DNA of 64,000 nt, taken from positions 248,001-312,000 of the forward strand of contig OY969790.1 of NCBI GenBank assembly GCA_963703125.1, written 5' to 3'. Each line of letters starts with the position of its first letter. The stretch's first letter is position 1. The position numbers and the translations under genes are program-made. This document shows positions 35,740 through 44,683 of this stretch, one piece after another. The DNA is from MFD04716-140 sp963703125. Lineage in GTDB: Bacteria; Bacteroidota; Bacteroidia; Flavobacteriales; Flavobacteriaceae. The notes under the pieces were generated by a model. It made no database searches. It saw nothing but the letters and a program-made list of their open reading frames with translations, and was not told where the DNA came from.

Positions 35740-35979
35740 TTAAGCCATTTTGGCAGCGTCTCTTTTGGTAGTGAAAGAAAGTTCTTTTTTTACGTTAGAG
35801 AATTTTCTTTTGTACAAACGGGCAACTTCGGTTTTGGTCTCCAATTTCACTTCCTCCTTTACCGTAGAAGTAACGATGCCCATTTCAACGGTAGCAACCT
35901 TAACTTCTTTGGAAGCTTTCTGAGCCTGTGCGGCCACTCCGATAAAAAGGACTAAGATTAAGGTTGCGATCGTTTTCAT
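35740..35979 (-). CDS. Small secreted protein of the EMGI/VKK family, twin copy 2
   Basis: The 79-residue product is identical to the copy at 33844-34083 except for Asn instead of Thr in KRKFSNVKKELSF. Two further base differences between the coding copies are synonymous. The signal peptide, promoter region and upstream repeat element are unchanged. Three changes in 240 coding bases point to a recent duplication or ongoing gene conversion. Function as for copy 1: unknown, secreted and basic. Confidence 0.75.
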   Translation of the reverse strand: MKTIATLILVLFIGVAAQAQKASKEVKVATVEMGIVTSTVKEEVKLETKTEVARLYKRKFSNVKKELSFTTKRDAAKMA

Positions 35980-36057
35980 GTCTTGCGTTTTGTTATAATA
36001 ATAACTCCGGCAAGTGTATTTCAAAGGGTTCCGATTCGTTCAACAACGCCCTATTTT

Positions 36058-36106
36058 CGGTAAATGACAAAAGAAAGGATAAAGTGCAAAAAACTCCCGA
36101 TAAACG
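36058..36106 (-). promoter_or_regulatory. Conserved triple-repeat upstream element (copy B)
   Basis: Same three units as before copy A, shifted by 1,896 bp (GATAAA-type cores at 36059, 36078 and 36099 on the plus strand). Identical in sequence to copy A. Confidence 0.5.
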
Positions 36107-36307
36107 TATATGGCATCAAAAACAACATATCGGAAAAAGAAGTTTTTAATCGGGGAAAAAAGGTTCATATTCCAGTGAAATATGGTAAGGCTTCGCCAAT
36201 TATGTACAAAACCAGACTCAAAAAGACCCATAAATACACGATAAAACTTTTTTAGACCGTATTCCGTAAGTATTTTTATATATGCGGTACTAACCAAAAA
36301 AAGAATC

Positions 36308-36991
36308 ATGAAAACAGTAAAGAACATATTCCTATTATTTGCCACACTGGCAACGGCCAGTTGTCAATCTAATATCAAAAAGAACAATACCGCTGGCGAA
36401 ACTGAAATACCTAAGGAAAAACCAATTGCTGTAGTACAAGATTTGAGTAGCTATGAAACCGCCTATTTTGCAAGTGGGTGCTTTTGGTGTGTAGAAGCTA
36501 TTTTTGAAAGTGTAAAAGGGGTAAAGGAAGTCATTTCCGGTTACGCAGGTGGAAAGGAGAAAAACCCTACCTATGAACAAGTGGGCATGGGACAAACTAG
36601 CCACGCGGAGGCGGTTGAAATATACTATGACCCAAAGGAAGTTTCATTTACCCAATTGGTGCAGGTCTTTTTTGGGTCACATGATCCCACCACTTTAAAT
36701 AGACAAGGACCCGATCGCGGTCCCCAATACCGTTCTATTGCCTTTTATAAAAATGAGGATGAAAAAAAAATTATCCAGTCCTATATGAAAGCCCTTGAGG
36801 AAAAACATACCTATGACAGTCCCATAGTCACGGAGGTATCAAAGTTTACCAAATTTTATATGGCAGAAGATTACCATCAAGATTACGAGAAAAAACACCC
36901 TAATAATTCGTACGTCCAAAATGTGTCCATCCCAAGATTGAATCGCTTTAAAAAGAATTTTCCTGATTTTTTAAAAATGGAAGTACATTGA
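36308..36991 (+). CDS. msrA: Peptide-methionine (S)-S-oxide reductase MsrA, exported
   Basis: The 227-residue MsrA is preceded by a lipoprotein-type signal (LLFATLATASCQSN). The catalytic block is ASGCFWCVEAIFESVKGV (Cys in GCFW), followed by SGYAGG, GMGQTSHAEAVEI and FFGSHDPTTLNRQGPDRGPQ (20 residues). The C-terminal YHQDYEKKHP is also typical. It repairs oxidised methionine in envelope proteins. The lipidated N-terminus places it in the periplasm. The reducing partner is not in the window; the resolving Cys is not obvious to me at the C-terminus. Confidence 0.92.
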   Translation: MKTVKNIFLLFATLATASCQSNIKKNNTAGETEIPKEKPIAVVQDLSSYETAYFASGCFWCVEAIFESVKGVKEVISGYAGGKEKNPTYEQVGMGQTSHAEAVEIYYDPKEVSFTQLVQVFFGSHDPTTLNRQGPDRGPQYRSIAFYKNEDEKKIIQSYMKALEEKHTYDSPIVTEVSKFTKFYMAEDYHQDYEKKHPNNSYVQNVSIPRLNRFKKNFPDFLKMEVH

Positions 36992-37081
36992 TTTGAAAAC
37001 CAATGCTTTATTCAAACTTGTTATACGTTGCAAATTGACTTGAAAAATTTCGTACCTTAGAAAAGGTATTAAATTTCGGTC

Positions 37082-39631
37082 ATGAAAAAAAACAGCTACT
37101 ACAAATTATTGGGAGTTTGTGTTCTTGGGCTTTTGTCCCTCCTAGGGTTCAAAAATCCTCCTCAGGAAAATCAACTTTTTCAGAATTTACTTGCTAAACT
37201 TTTGATTTATGAAAAGAAAGAAGGTCCTGAAAAAGTGTATGTGCATACTGACAAGGACTTCTATACCAATGGCGAGACCATCTGGTTTAAAACCTATTTG
37301 GTCAACGGAATCACTCATAAGCCAAGTGATAAAAGTAAAGTTGTGTATGTTGAATTACTTGATGGGAAGGATAGCATAATTTCGAACAGAAAGCTGTTCG
37401 TTGATGGTTTTGGGGCCTCTGGTGATATTAAAATTGACAAAAATGCAATAAACGGCAATTATACTTTGAGAGCCTACACAAAATATATGTTGAATGAAAA
37501 GCAACAATTTTTATTCCAAAAGACTTTTCCCATTTACACACAAAATATTAGGGCCGGTTCCTCGGAATATGATACTGCCTTTTTTGGGGCCGATAATGAT
37601 TTTAATGCCGCCCAAAAGCCCACAAATGCAGATGTTGTGGAGCCAAGTATTCAGTTTTTTCCTGAAGGAGGAGATTTGGTAGAAGGCATTTCAAGCACCA
37701 TTGGTATGGAAATAACGGATCAAAACGGGAATGGCCTTGGGCTCAAGGGCATCGTTGAGGATGGGGAAGGTAATTGGGTCACCAATTTTGAAAGCAAGGA
37801 TTTTGGTCTAGGGAGTTTTTATTTTACCCCAAAACCGGGTAAGAAATATTTTGCAAGTATCCAATTCAAAGATGGGGAAAGAAAATTCCCATTGCCTGCT
37901 GCAGCTTCTTCGGGTTATGTGCTAAGTATAAAAAATAGGGGTGATAATATTTTGGTCCAAGTGGCCAGTAATGCCGAAGACGGACTCGATGGAACTTTAT
38001 TGATAGGCCATTTAAGGGGCAATCTTATTTTTAACAAAACAGGGACTTCGGCCGATAAAAATAATTATGCCGTGAAATTATTAACGGAAGAACTCCTGGA
38101 CGGTGTGGCGCAATTTACACTATTCGCACCAAATGGCGAACCCCTCTGTGAGCGACTGGTTTTTATAGACAATCCCCAGAACGAAGCAAAATTCACGATT
38201 AAATCGAATGCCAAAAATTATGGCCCTAGGGAAAAAGTAACCTTAGATGTATCGCTACAGGATGTCTATGGCAGAACCCTTTCCGGAGATTTCTCCATGG
38301 GTGTGGTAACCCAAAGCAATCAAATCGATGAACAATCCATGGACATTAAAAGTTGGTTGTTATTGGATTCGGACCTTGGGAGAACTGTTCAAAATCCGCA
38401 GTACTTCTTTCAGGATACATCCGAAAATGGCAAACTTTTATTGGATGCCCTTATGCTTACCCACGGGTGGCGCAGGTTCGTATGGTCAGACCTTTTAAAT
38501 GACAAAGTGAAACCTGAATCAAAATATGCACCCGAAAAAGGTATTATGATTACTGGAAAGACCACGGCCTTTAAAAACCCGTACGACCCTAAAAGAACCA
38601 TGACTACCCTTAACCTATTTGACCAAGAAATTCTTCATGCCAATAAATCAACCAATCTGCAGGGTGAATTTAGTTATGGCCCCTTTTATTTTAGGGATAC
38701 TTTGGATGTCATGGTTGAGGCCATAGATCGCACGAACACCAATAAATTTAAAAACAAGAACTTTTCAATTTTGGTTGAACCCCCTTTTCCGGAGGTCCAA
38801 CCCCAAAATTTAAAATCCAGTATCCTTGGCCAAAATACCCTTGAATTGGCACAGGATTACTTAAAGGAATCGTACCAAGAAAAATTGAACGACTTCAAAT
38901 ATGACCCCAACGTAACTCAATTGGATGAAGTTACAGTGGTGGATAGAAAAATAAATAAAAGAGCTGCTAGAAATTATATGATTACCAAGGCAATGGGTGC
39001 GCAAGTAACTTCTGGTTTGTTTTCTAGAAGAAGGTATACAGATTCTATACCTGGAGGTAATACTATGAGCGTGTTGGATCTTATAGGTCGAGTGCCCGGA
39101 TTAATGGTTTTTGGAAATAGCGTTATGGCTCGGGGCGTTGGTAGTATAAATGCTTCGAATTTGCCCCTTTTTCTTATAGATTTGGTTCCAACAGAAATTG
39201 ATAATATTGTTGTAATGCGGGCCAATGAAATTATGTTCGTGGATTATGTATTTGGACCAGATACATCCTTATGGGGATCTCGTGGTGCCAATGGAGTAAT
39301 TGCCTTATATACGAACAAGGGTATTGACTTTGGGGATAACATCTCCAAGGAATACCCAGGTGTTGCCAATTTTAAGATTCCAGGTTTTTATAAGCAGCGG
39401 GAGTTCTACACACCAGATTACGCAACTGAAAAAGACAATCTGGAAAAACCCGATTACCGTACCACTTTATTTTGGGAGCCTAGCCTAAAAATTGACAAGG
39501 ATGGGAAAGCAGAAGTCGATTTTTACACAGGTGATAGCACTGGTAGCTATTGGGTGAAAATTGAAGGGATAACCGATGATGGGCGGCCCGTAAATGGCAT
39601 GTACGATATTGGGGTTGAATCCTCCAATTGA
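37082..39631 (+). CDS. MG2-domain / TonB-plug surface protein
   Basis: The 849-residue exported protein begins with a hydrophobic signal (LLGVCVLGLLSLLGF). An alpha-2-macroglobulin MG2-like domain occurs near residues 50-150 (VHTDKDFYTNGETIWFKTYL), followed by several beta-sandwich repeats. A TonB-dependent-receptor plug lies around 640-740 (VLDLIGRVPGLMVFG, LFLIDLVPTEIDNIVVM, WGSRGANGVIALYTNKG). The end (DGKAEVDFYTGDSTGSYWVKIEGI) resembles an MG-like strand set. There is no 22-strand barrel, so it is not a transporter by itself. This architecture recurs in flavobacteria, with role unproven; it might bind a barrel partner or act in surface adhesion. Confidence 0.82.
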   Translation: MKKNSYYKLLGVCVLGLLSLLGFKNPPQENQLFQNLLAKLLIYEKKEGPEKVYVHTDKDFYTNGETIWFKTYLVNGITHKPSDKSKVVYVELLDGKDSIISNRKLFVDGFGASGDIKIDKNAINGNYTLRAYTKYMLNEKQQFLFQKTFPIYTQNIRAGSSEYDTAFFGADNDFNAAQKPTNADVVEPSIQFFPEGGDLVEGISSTIGMEITDQNGNGLGLKGIVEDGEGNWVTNFESKDFGLGSFYFTPKPGKKYFASIQFKDGERKFPLPAAASSGYVLSIKNRGDNILVQVASNAEDGLDGTLLIGHLRGNLIFNKTGTSADKNNYAVKLLTEELLDGVAQFTLFAPNGEPLCERLVFIDNPQNEAKFTIKSNAKNYGPREKVTLDVSLQDVYGRTLSGDFSMGVVTQSNQIDEQSMDIKSWLLLDSDLGRTVQNPQYFFQDTSENGKLLLDALMLTHGWRRFVWSDLLNDKVKPESKYAPEKGIMITGKTTAFKNPYDPKRTMTTLNLFDQEILHANKSTNLQGEFSYGPFYFRDTLDVMVEAIDRTNTNKFKNKNFSILVEPPFPEVQPQNLKSSILGQNTLELAQDYLKESYQEKLNDFKYDPNVTQLDEVTVVDRKINKRAARNYMITKAMGAQVTSGLFSRRRYTDSIPGGNTMSVLDLIGRVPGLMVFGNSVMARGVGSINASNLPLFLIDLVPTEIDNIVVMRANEIMFVDYVFGPDTSLWGSRGANGVIALYTNKGIDFGDNISKEYPGVANFKIPGFYKQREFYTPDYATEKDNLEKPDYRTTLFWEPSLKIDKDGKAEVDFYTGDSTGSYWVKIEGITDDGRPVNGMYDIGVESSN

Positions 39632-39658
39632 TATGTTTTCATATATGAGCACAATCAT

Positions 39659-39689
39659 AAAATGCGGCCAAATTAGGGCCGCATTTTTT
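39659..39689 (+). terminator. Intrinsic terminator
   Basis: AAAATGCGGCC-AAATTA-GGGCCGCATTTTTT is a GC-rich stem with a poly-T tail, 28 bp after the stop of the MG2/plug gene. Confidence 0.9.
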
Positions 39690-39797
39690 ATATCCAATTT
39701 TATTGGATTATCTTATACCTCTTAAAAATTGCTTCTTATGGGGAGATGTCTATTACATCCTTCCCCTAAGCCATAGCATACAAACCAATACAAGCAA

Positions 39798-41126
39798 ATG
39801 AACACACGAAGATCTTTTATCAGAAAAACAACGGCGGGAACCGCCTCCCTATCACTTGGCGGTCTGGTTCTTCCCAATATGGGGTATTCCAATTTCCTTG
39901 GAGCAAACGACCACATCAATTGTGCTACCTTAGGGATTAATAGTAGAGGAAAAGCGCATGTAAAAGCCATCCATGCCAATAAAAATGCAAAAATTCTTTA
40001 CACCTGCGACGTAGATGATATTATTATAAAAGAACATAATGAATGGTGCCAAGAAAATATTGGGTACGTTCCAAAGGTTGAAAAAGATTTTCGAAAAATA
40101 TTGGAAGATAAGGATGTTGATGCCATTTTCATCGCCACTCCCGAACATTGGCATGCACCCATGGCCATAATGGCCTTGCAGGCCGGAAAGCATGTGTACG
40201 TTGAAAAACCCTGTGCCCACAATCCACATGAGGTTGAACTCCTTGTGGCCGCACAAAAAAAATACGGTAAAAAGGTACAGATGGGGAATCAACAACGGTC
40301 CGCTGCTTCCTCGATAATGGCCATCAACGATATACGAAATGGAATCATTGGTAATGTCTATAAGGGTGAAGCCTATTATTCCAACAACAGGGGATCTATT
40401 GGTATTGGCAAAAAAATGGAGGTTCCTAAAAGTTTGGATTGGGAATTGTGGCAAGGACCGGCCCCTAGGGAAGACTACAGGGACAACATTCATGCCTACA
40501 ACTGGCATTGGTTCCGAAACTGGGGAACGGGCGAAGTGCACAACAATGGTACCCATGAGATCGATATTTGTCGCTGGGCCTTAGGTGTCGACCTCCCGGA
40601 AAGTGTGACTTCATTTGGGGGAAAATACACGTTTGATGATGACTGGGAATTTGTGGACAATCAACAGGTAACCTATCAGTTTGCCAATGATAAATTCATT
40701 ACTTGGACAGGTCATAGTCGAGGCATCATGAAACCGGAACGACCAGGGCGCGGCATAACCATTTATGGTAGTAAGGGATCGATTATGCTAGACCGTAATT
40801 TCTACAAATTGTTCGATTTGCAAGGAAATCAGTTAAAAGAGGAATTGGAAGACTCGGCCAGTGCAACTACCAACACGAGGGGGGAAGGCCAATTAGATGT
40901 AAATCATGTAGGCAATTTCTTTGAGGCCATACGAAAAGATGTAAGTCTTTATGCAGATATCCAAGATGCCAGTATTTCGACAGTGCTTTGTCATTTGGGA
41001 AATATGGCCCAAGATGCAGGGGAAATGCTTAAAATTGATTCAAAAACAGGTAGGATCCTGAACAATGAAAAGGCAATGAAGGGTTGGAAACGCGCATATG
41101 AAAACGGATGGGAACCCAAAGTTTAA
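39798..41126 (+). CDS. Tat-exported Gfo/Idh/MocA oxidoreductase 1
   Basis: The 442-residue protein has a Tat signal (NTRRSFIRKTTAGTAS). A Rossmann NAD(P)-binding domain follows (ATLGINSRGKAHVKAI; IFIATPEHWHAPMAI; EKP motif in HVYVEKPCAHNP). Then comes a two-layer C-terminal domain with the catalytic His region GEVHNNGTHEIDICRWALG. Family members oxidise or reduce sugars, often carrying the cofactor folded through the Tat route. With the next two genes it forms a compact run of sugar-modifying genes on the plus strand. The substrate is not deducible, but glycoside 3-oxidation is a known role of such exported members. Confidence 0.88.
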   Translation: MNTRRSFIRKTTAGTASLSLGGLVLPNMGYSNFLGANDHINCATLGINSRGKAHVKAIHANKNAKILYTCDVDDIIIKEHNEWCQENIGYVPKVEKDFRKILEDKDVDAIFIATPEHWHAPMAIMALQAGKHVYVEKPCAHNPHEVELLVAAQKKYGKKVQMGNQQRSAASSIMAINDIRNGIIGNVYKGEAYYSNNRGSIGIGKKMEVPKSLDWELWQGPAPREDYRDNIHAYNWHWFRNWGTGEVHNNGTHEIDICRWALGVDLPESVTSFGGKYTFDDDWEFVDNQQVTYQFANDKFITWTGHSRGIMKPERPGRGITIYGSKGSIMLDRNFYKLFDLQGNQLKEELEDSASATTNTRGEGQLDVNHVGNFFEAIRKDVSLYADIQDASISTVLCHLGNMAQDAGEMLKIDSKTGRILNNEKAMKGWKRAYENGWEPKV

Positions 41127-41164
41127 AAAGTATATGGATCAAGCATAAAGAGTAAAATTTTAAA

Positions 41165-42355
41165 ATGAAAAGAAGGGATTTTGTAGTAAAAGGCGGAATT
41201 GCCACGGCAGCCCTAGCAACCTCAACATCGGTAATGGGAACTGTTTTTAACCCAAAGAGCGCAAATAGTACCATAAACATAGCGGTCATAGGTACCGGAG
41301 ATCGCGGGGGCGGAATGATTCCCTTTTTGAATGAAATTGAAAATCTAAATGTTGTTGCCTGTTGTGATGTGCTACCTTTTCGACTGGAAAAAGGAGTAAG
41401 CAAGGTTGAAGGAAAGGCAAAAGGATATAGCGATTATCGCAAGCTTCTCGACAACCCGGATGTTGATGCCGTTATGGTTTCGACCCCTTTTAGCACGCAT
41501 TCAAAAATTGCCATGGATGCTCTTGATGCCGGGAAACATGTATATTGTGAAAAAACAATGGCCAAAGGCTTTGATGGCATCCAAAATTTAATTGGCAAAG
41601 TAAAAGCGTCCTCCAAAACTTTTCAAACGGGCCATCAATATCATAGCTCCAGGCTCTATACCCATGTGGTAGACCTTATCCGAAATGGAAAAATCGGAAA
41701 AATAACCGCATTTGAATGTCAATGGAACCGAAATGGGGATTGGCGACGACCTGTTCCGAGTCTAGAATTTGAGCGAGCCATCAACTGGCGCATGTACAAA
41801 GAATTTTCTGGAGGTCTGGTAGCCGAATTATGTTCCCATCAACTAGATTTTGTAAACTGGGTAATGCAATCGGTACCCGATAAGGTAATGGGCATCGGAG
41901 GTGTTGATTATTGGAAGGATGGGAGGGAGACCTATGACAACATTCACTTATTGTATAGCTATCCCAATGGCGTACGGGCAAAATTCACTTGTTTAACAAG
42001 CAATGCCATGGATGACTATAAGATTAAGGTTTTTGGTGATAAGGGAACAATTATATTGGATTATGTAAAAGCTTGGTTTTATCCCGAAGGAAAAATGAAC
42101 AAGGTATTGGGCGAAGTGGATGGAGTTGCCGGAGCCACTGTGAAATGGGACGAGGGAAAAGGAATACCCATAGAAGGGCCGCAAGATGATCCAAGTAAAC
42201 AAGCTCTCATCGATTTTAGGGATAGTATCTTCAATAATGTGGAACCCATTTCAAATGTTATCTCAGGTGCAAAAGCGGCCCTTTGTGTGCAAATGGCATT
42301 GGATGCCATGGAGCAGGATAAAATAGTGCATTGGAATCCCGATTTTAGTTTGTGA
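41165..42355 (+). CDS. Tat-exported Gfo/Idh/MocA oxidoreductase 2
   Basis: The 396-residue protein has a Tat signal KRRDFVVKGGIATAALA and a Rossmann loop IGTGDRGGG. The family EKP motif is altered to EKT in HVYCEKTMAKGF, where the Lys is kept. Catalytic-region His lies in VAELCSHQLDFVNW. It follows oxidoreductase 1 by 38 bp and is probably in the same transcript. Two such enzymes side by side suggest a two-step redox change of one substrate, or one enzyme and one modified partner; this is inference. The altered motif is a subgroup feature worth noting. Confidence 0.87.
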   Translation: MKRRDFVVKGGIATAALATSTSVMGTVFNPKSANSTINIAVIGTGDRGGGMIPFLNEIENLNVVACCDVLPFRLEKGVSKVEGKAKGYSDYRKLLDNPDVDAVMVSTPFSTHSKIAMDALDAGKHVYCEKTMAKGFDGIQNLIGKVKASSKTFQTGHQYHSSRLYTHVVDLIRNGKIGKITAFECQWNRNGDWRRPVPSLEFERAINWRMYKEFSGGLVAELCSHQLDFVNWVMQSVPDKVMGIGGVDYWKDGRETYDNIHLLYSYPNGVRAKFTCLTSNAMDDYKIKVFGDKGTIILDYVKAWFYPEGKMNKVLGEVDGVAGATVKWDEGKGIPIEGPQDDPSKQALIDFRDSIFNNVEPISNVISGAKAALCVQMALDAMEQDKIVHWNPDFSL

Positions 42356-42463
42356 TCCACCATTAACGGTAGAAATTTTATCCTAGGTCATTATTGGTAC
42401 AGAAAAGCTCTGCGACACTCAGAATTTAGTATATTTATAGTGCAAACCCCAAATTTGTACGTT

Positions 42464-43198
42464 ATGAAACCCACTATTGTGGCACTTTTCGCCATGCTAT
42501 TGCTATCCTGTAATGAAGTCAAAAAAAAAGTAGATCACCAAATAATCGAAGTAGGTAAGACTTCAAGAAGTCCAATCTTGGACGGAAAATCCACGGAAAA
42601 TTCATGGGATTTGGCCCAGTGGCATCCTTTGGACCAGAATTGGATAGGCAAGCCTTACCAACACGACGATTTTAACGGCCGTTACAAACTTCTTTGGGAC
42701 GAAAATGCATTGTATTTATTGGTAGAAGTAGAGGACGACGTAATCTATGACCATAACAAGGATCCATTAAAACTTTGGTGGAACGACGATTGTGTGGAGG
42801 TTTTTGTGGACGAGGACAATTCAGGCGGATTGCATCAATTCAATCACAATGCCTTTGCCTACCATGTGGCACTAGATGGCAACGTGGTAGATTTAGGTTC
42901 AGATTCCCAACCACATTTATATAATGAAAACGTACAAAGCGAGAGATTGACAGAAGGCCCCATAAGTACCTGGGAGATGTCCATAAAAATGTTCGATTCA
43001 AAATTCACCGATGCCAAAGCGAACATACCCGTAAAACTTAGTGCTGATAAAAAAATAGGGTTTGCACTCGCCTATTGTGACAATGATGGAAGTACGGAAA
43101 GGGAAAATTTTATAGGATCGGTTTTTGTACCGGGAGAAGATAAGGACCAAGGGTGGATAGATGCCGACATATTTGGGACGTTGGTCTTAAGGGAATAA
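42464..43198 (+). CDS. CBM9-like carbohydrate-binding lipoprotein
   Basis: The 244 residues from ATG 42464 give a lipobox (LFAMLLLSCNEV); the frame is open from GTG 42440. The rest is a single family 9-like carbohydrate-binding domain: DGKSTENSWDLAQWHPLDQN at its start, then LLWDENALYLLVEVEDDVIYD (key acidic tail) and DDCVEVFVDEDNSGG. It would hold a sugar ligand at the cell surface or in the periplasm. Following two exported sugar oxidoreductases, it may capture their substrate. Its stop codon directly abuts the stop of the convergent gene at 43199. Confidence 0.82.
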   Translation: MKPTIVALFAMLLLSCNEVKKKVDHQIIEVGKTSRSPILDGKSTENSWDLAQWHPLDQNWIGKPYQHDDFNGRYKLLWDENALYLLVEVEDDVIYDHNKDPLKLWWNDDCVEVFVDEDNSGGLHQFNHNAFAYHVALDGNVVDLGSDSQPHLYNENVQSERLTEGPISTWEMSIKMFDSKFTDAKANIPVKLSADKKIGFALAYCDNDGSTERENFIGSVFVPGEDKDQGWIDADIFGTLVLRE

Positions 43199-44683
43199 TT
43201 ATTGCTTCAAGGCTATATCTATATTGCTGTACTCGGAATTTATTGTAATCGATTTATTGCTGTTATTGCTGATGTTGTATCCTTTTTGAACAAAACTGTT
43301 CAGATTTTTGGTCTCTTCAAGTTTGAACCCTTTGGCCTTGGTAAACCTAGAACTTGTTCCTTGCACATATATTGTAAAGGCTGCGGTTGGCAAAGCACAA
43401 TCTAAATCACCGTTCTTCATTGAAACATCCAATTCTTTGAAGTCGTTGGAAATGGCATTGATACGTATGGGTCCAAACTCATTTTTAATATAGGCACTTT
43501 TGAGCAGGTTGTCAATGACGACATCGGAAGATATGGCGCTCAACCGTAAGTTGAGCACCTCTTTTAAGTCAACCAATTCAGAATAATTGGCCTGTAACTG
43601 ACCATAATTCCATTTCTGGACGGTCACCGGGGAATAGGATGCATTGATAATTGTAGCGTCGCCATCAATGGTCGCCGCCACTAAACTGGCATACGATAAT
43701 TTCGCATTTAGATTCTTGGTGTTCCCGGCCAATTTTACCTCACCATGCCGAACGTTCATTTGGATCTTGGTCGACTTTGGCATTTTAATTTTAATGGTCT
43801 TTTTTACCTTATAATTTTTATTTTCTCCATCTGTTGAAAAATAGAACATGTTGGGGCCGCCCCAAAGACTATCGTTGTGGCCGTAAAATCCCCATGATGA
43901 AGCTCTTTTTGCACGAACCGCCTCCATGGCCTCATTTCTTGCCTGCCGTGCCTCCGCAAGTTGGGCCCTTTGATCGGCCTGTTGTGCCCGTAGTTCTGCT
44001 CTTTGTTCGATTAATTTTTCTTGTGCTTCCATCCTTTTTTCCCGCATCAATTCTCTCTTCTCTTCCATTTCCGAACGCTTGGCTTCCATTCGCGCACTCC
44101 ATTCCTCCATTTTCTTCTCATAATCCTTATTAAATCCCTTGGAAAATTCTTTCTGCCATTTTTTAAGGTATTTTTCGCCATCCTTTTCAAACGCCTTATA
44201 GTCAAATTCCATAGGGGGCATGGGAGGCATGGGAGGTGCTTCCATTAATTCTGGCATTTCGGTAATGACATCAAAGGCAAAAGACAATGAATCCAAATGC
44301 ATTATGGGCATTTCCGAGAATGCAATCTGAAAGTCCTTTCCATGGTCAAAACCATTGGCAAAATGAAAACCATTTTCAGAACCTGTGGATACAGTGACTT
44401 TTTTGCTGTTCCCAATAATTTGCAATCCTGAATTTTTAAAATAATTTTCAGCCTCGGAATCAGAAACGCCTTCAACTACAATGGTCGCTTCAACTTGGAT
44501 CTGGGGTTTGTCCCATGTTTCAAATTCAATATCGGCATTGCTGGTATTGATATCCAACAAAGTAGTTTCTGTGACCATAAAGTTCTCCTTGTAAGATTTG
44601 GTCTGTTTTTGCCCGTAAGTCCCAATGCTGATGAGGCATAGGGCCAAGGCAATCCTTTTAAATAGTATTTGATCCATGTTCAT
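43199..44683 (-). CDS. DUF4097-like beta-repeat protein with charged coiled coil
   Basis: The 494-residue exported protein has an N-terminal signal and a beta domain (TTLLDINTSNADIEFETW). A long Glu/Lys/Arg/Met-rich coiled coil spans about residues 165-260 (EEWSARMEAKRSEMEEKREL, 20 residues shown). A second beta-strand repeat region (IKIKMPKSTKIQMNVRHGEV, INSEYSNIDIALKQ) resembles DUF4097/head-GIN adhesins. It is the last gene of the sigma / anti-sigma-like operon, overlapping the preceding gene by 26 bp. Likely an envelope stress output or sensor partner; this is inferred from context only. Confidence 0.75.
   Translation of the reverse strand: MNMDQILFKRIALALCLISIGTYGQKQTKSYKENFMVTETTLLDINTSNADIEFETWDKPQIQVEATIVVEGVSDSEAENYFKNSGLQIIGNSKKVTVSTGSENGFHFANGFDHGKDFQIAFSEMPIMHLDSLSFAFDVITEMPELMEAPPMPPMPPMEFDYKAFEKDGEKYLKKWQKEFSKGFNKDYEKKMEEWSARMEAKRSEMEEKRELMREKRMEAQEKLIEQRAELRAQQADQRAQLAEARQARNEAMEAVRAKRASSWGFYGHNDSLWGGPNMFYFSTDGENKNYKVKKTIKIKMPKSTKIQMNVRHGEVKLAGNTKNLNAKLSYASLVAATIDGDATIINASYSPVTVQKWNYGQLQANYSELVDLKEVLNLRLSAISSDVVIDNLLKSAYIKNEFGPIRINAISNDFKELDVSMKNGDLDCALPTAAFTIYVQGTSSRFTKAKGFKLEETKNLNSFVQKGYNISNNSNKSITINSEYSNIDIALKQ

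Larger units (their letters stand above)
35737..36133. repeat. 397-bp direct repeat, copy 2
   Basis: Direct repeat of 33841-34237 with about 99% identity. The two copies bracket the metallophosphoesterase gene, so recombination between them would delete or multiply a 1,896-bp unit. Confidence 0.93.

Noticed and set aside
33841..36133. Repeats as ends of a composite transposon
   Set aside because: No transposase and no terminal inverted repeats; target-site duplications are not evident. The repeats are gene-bearing direct copies.
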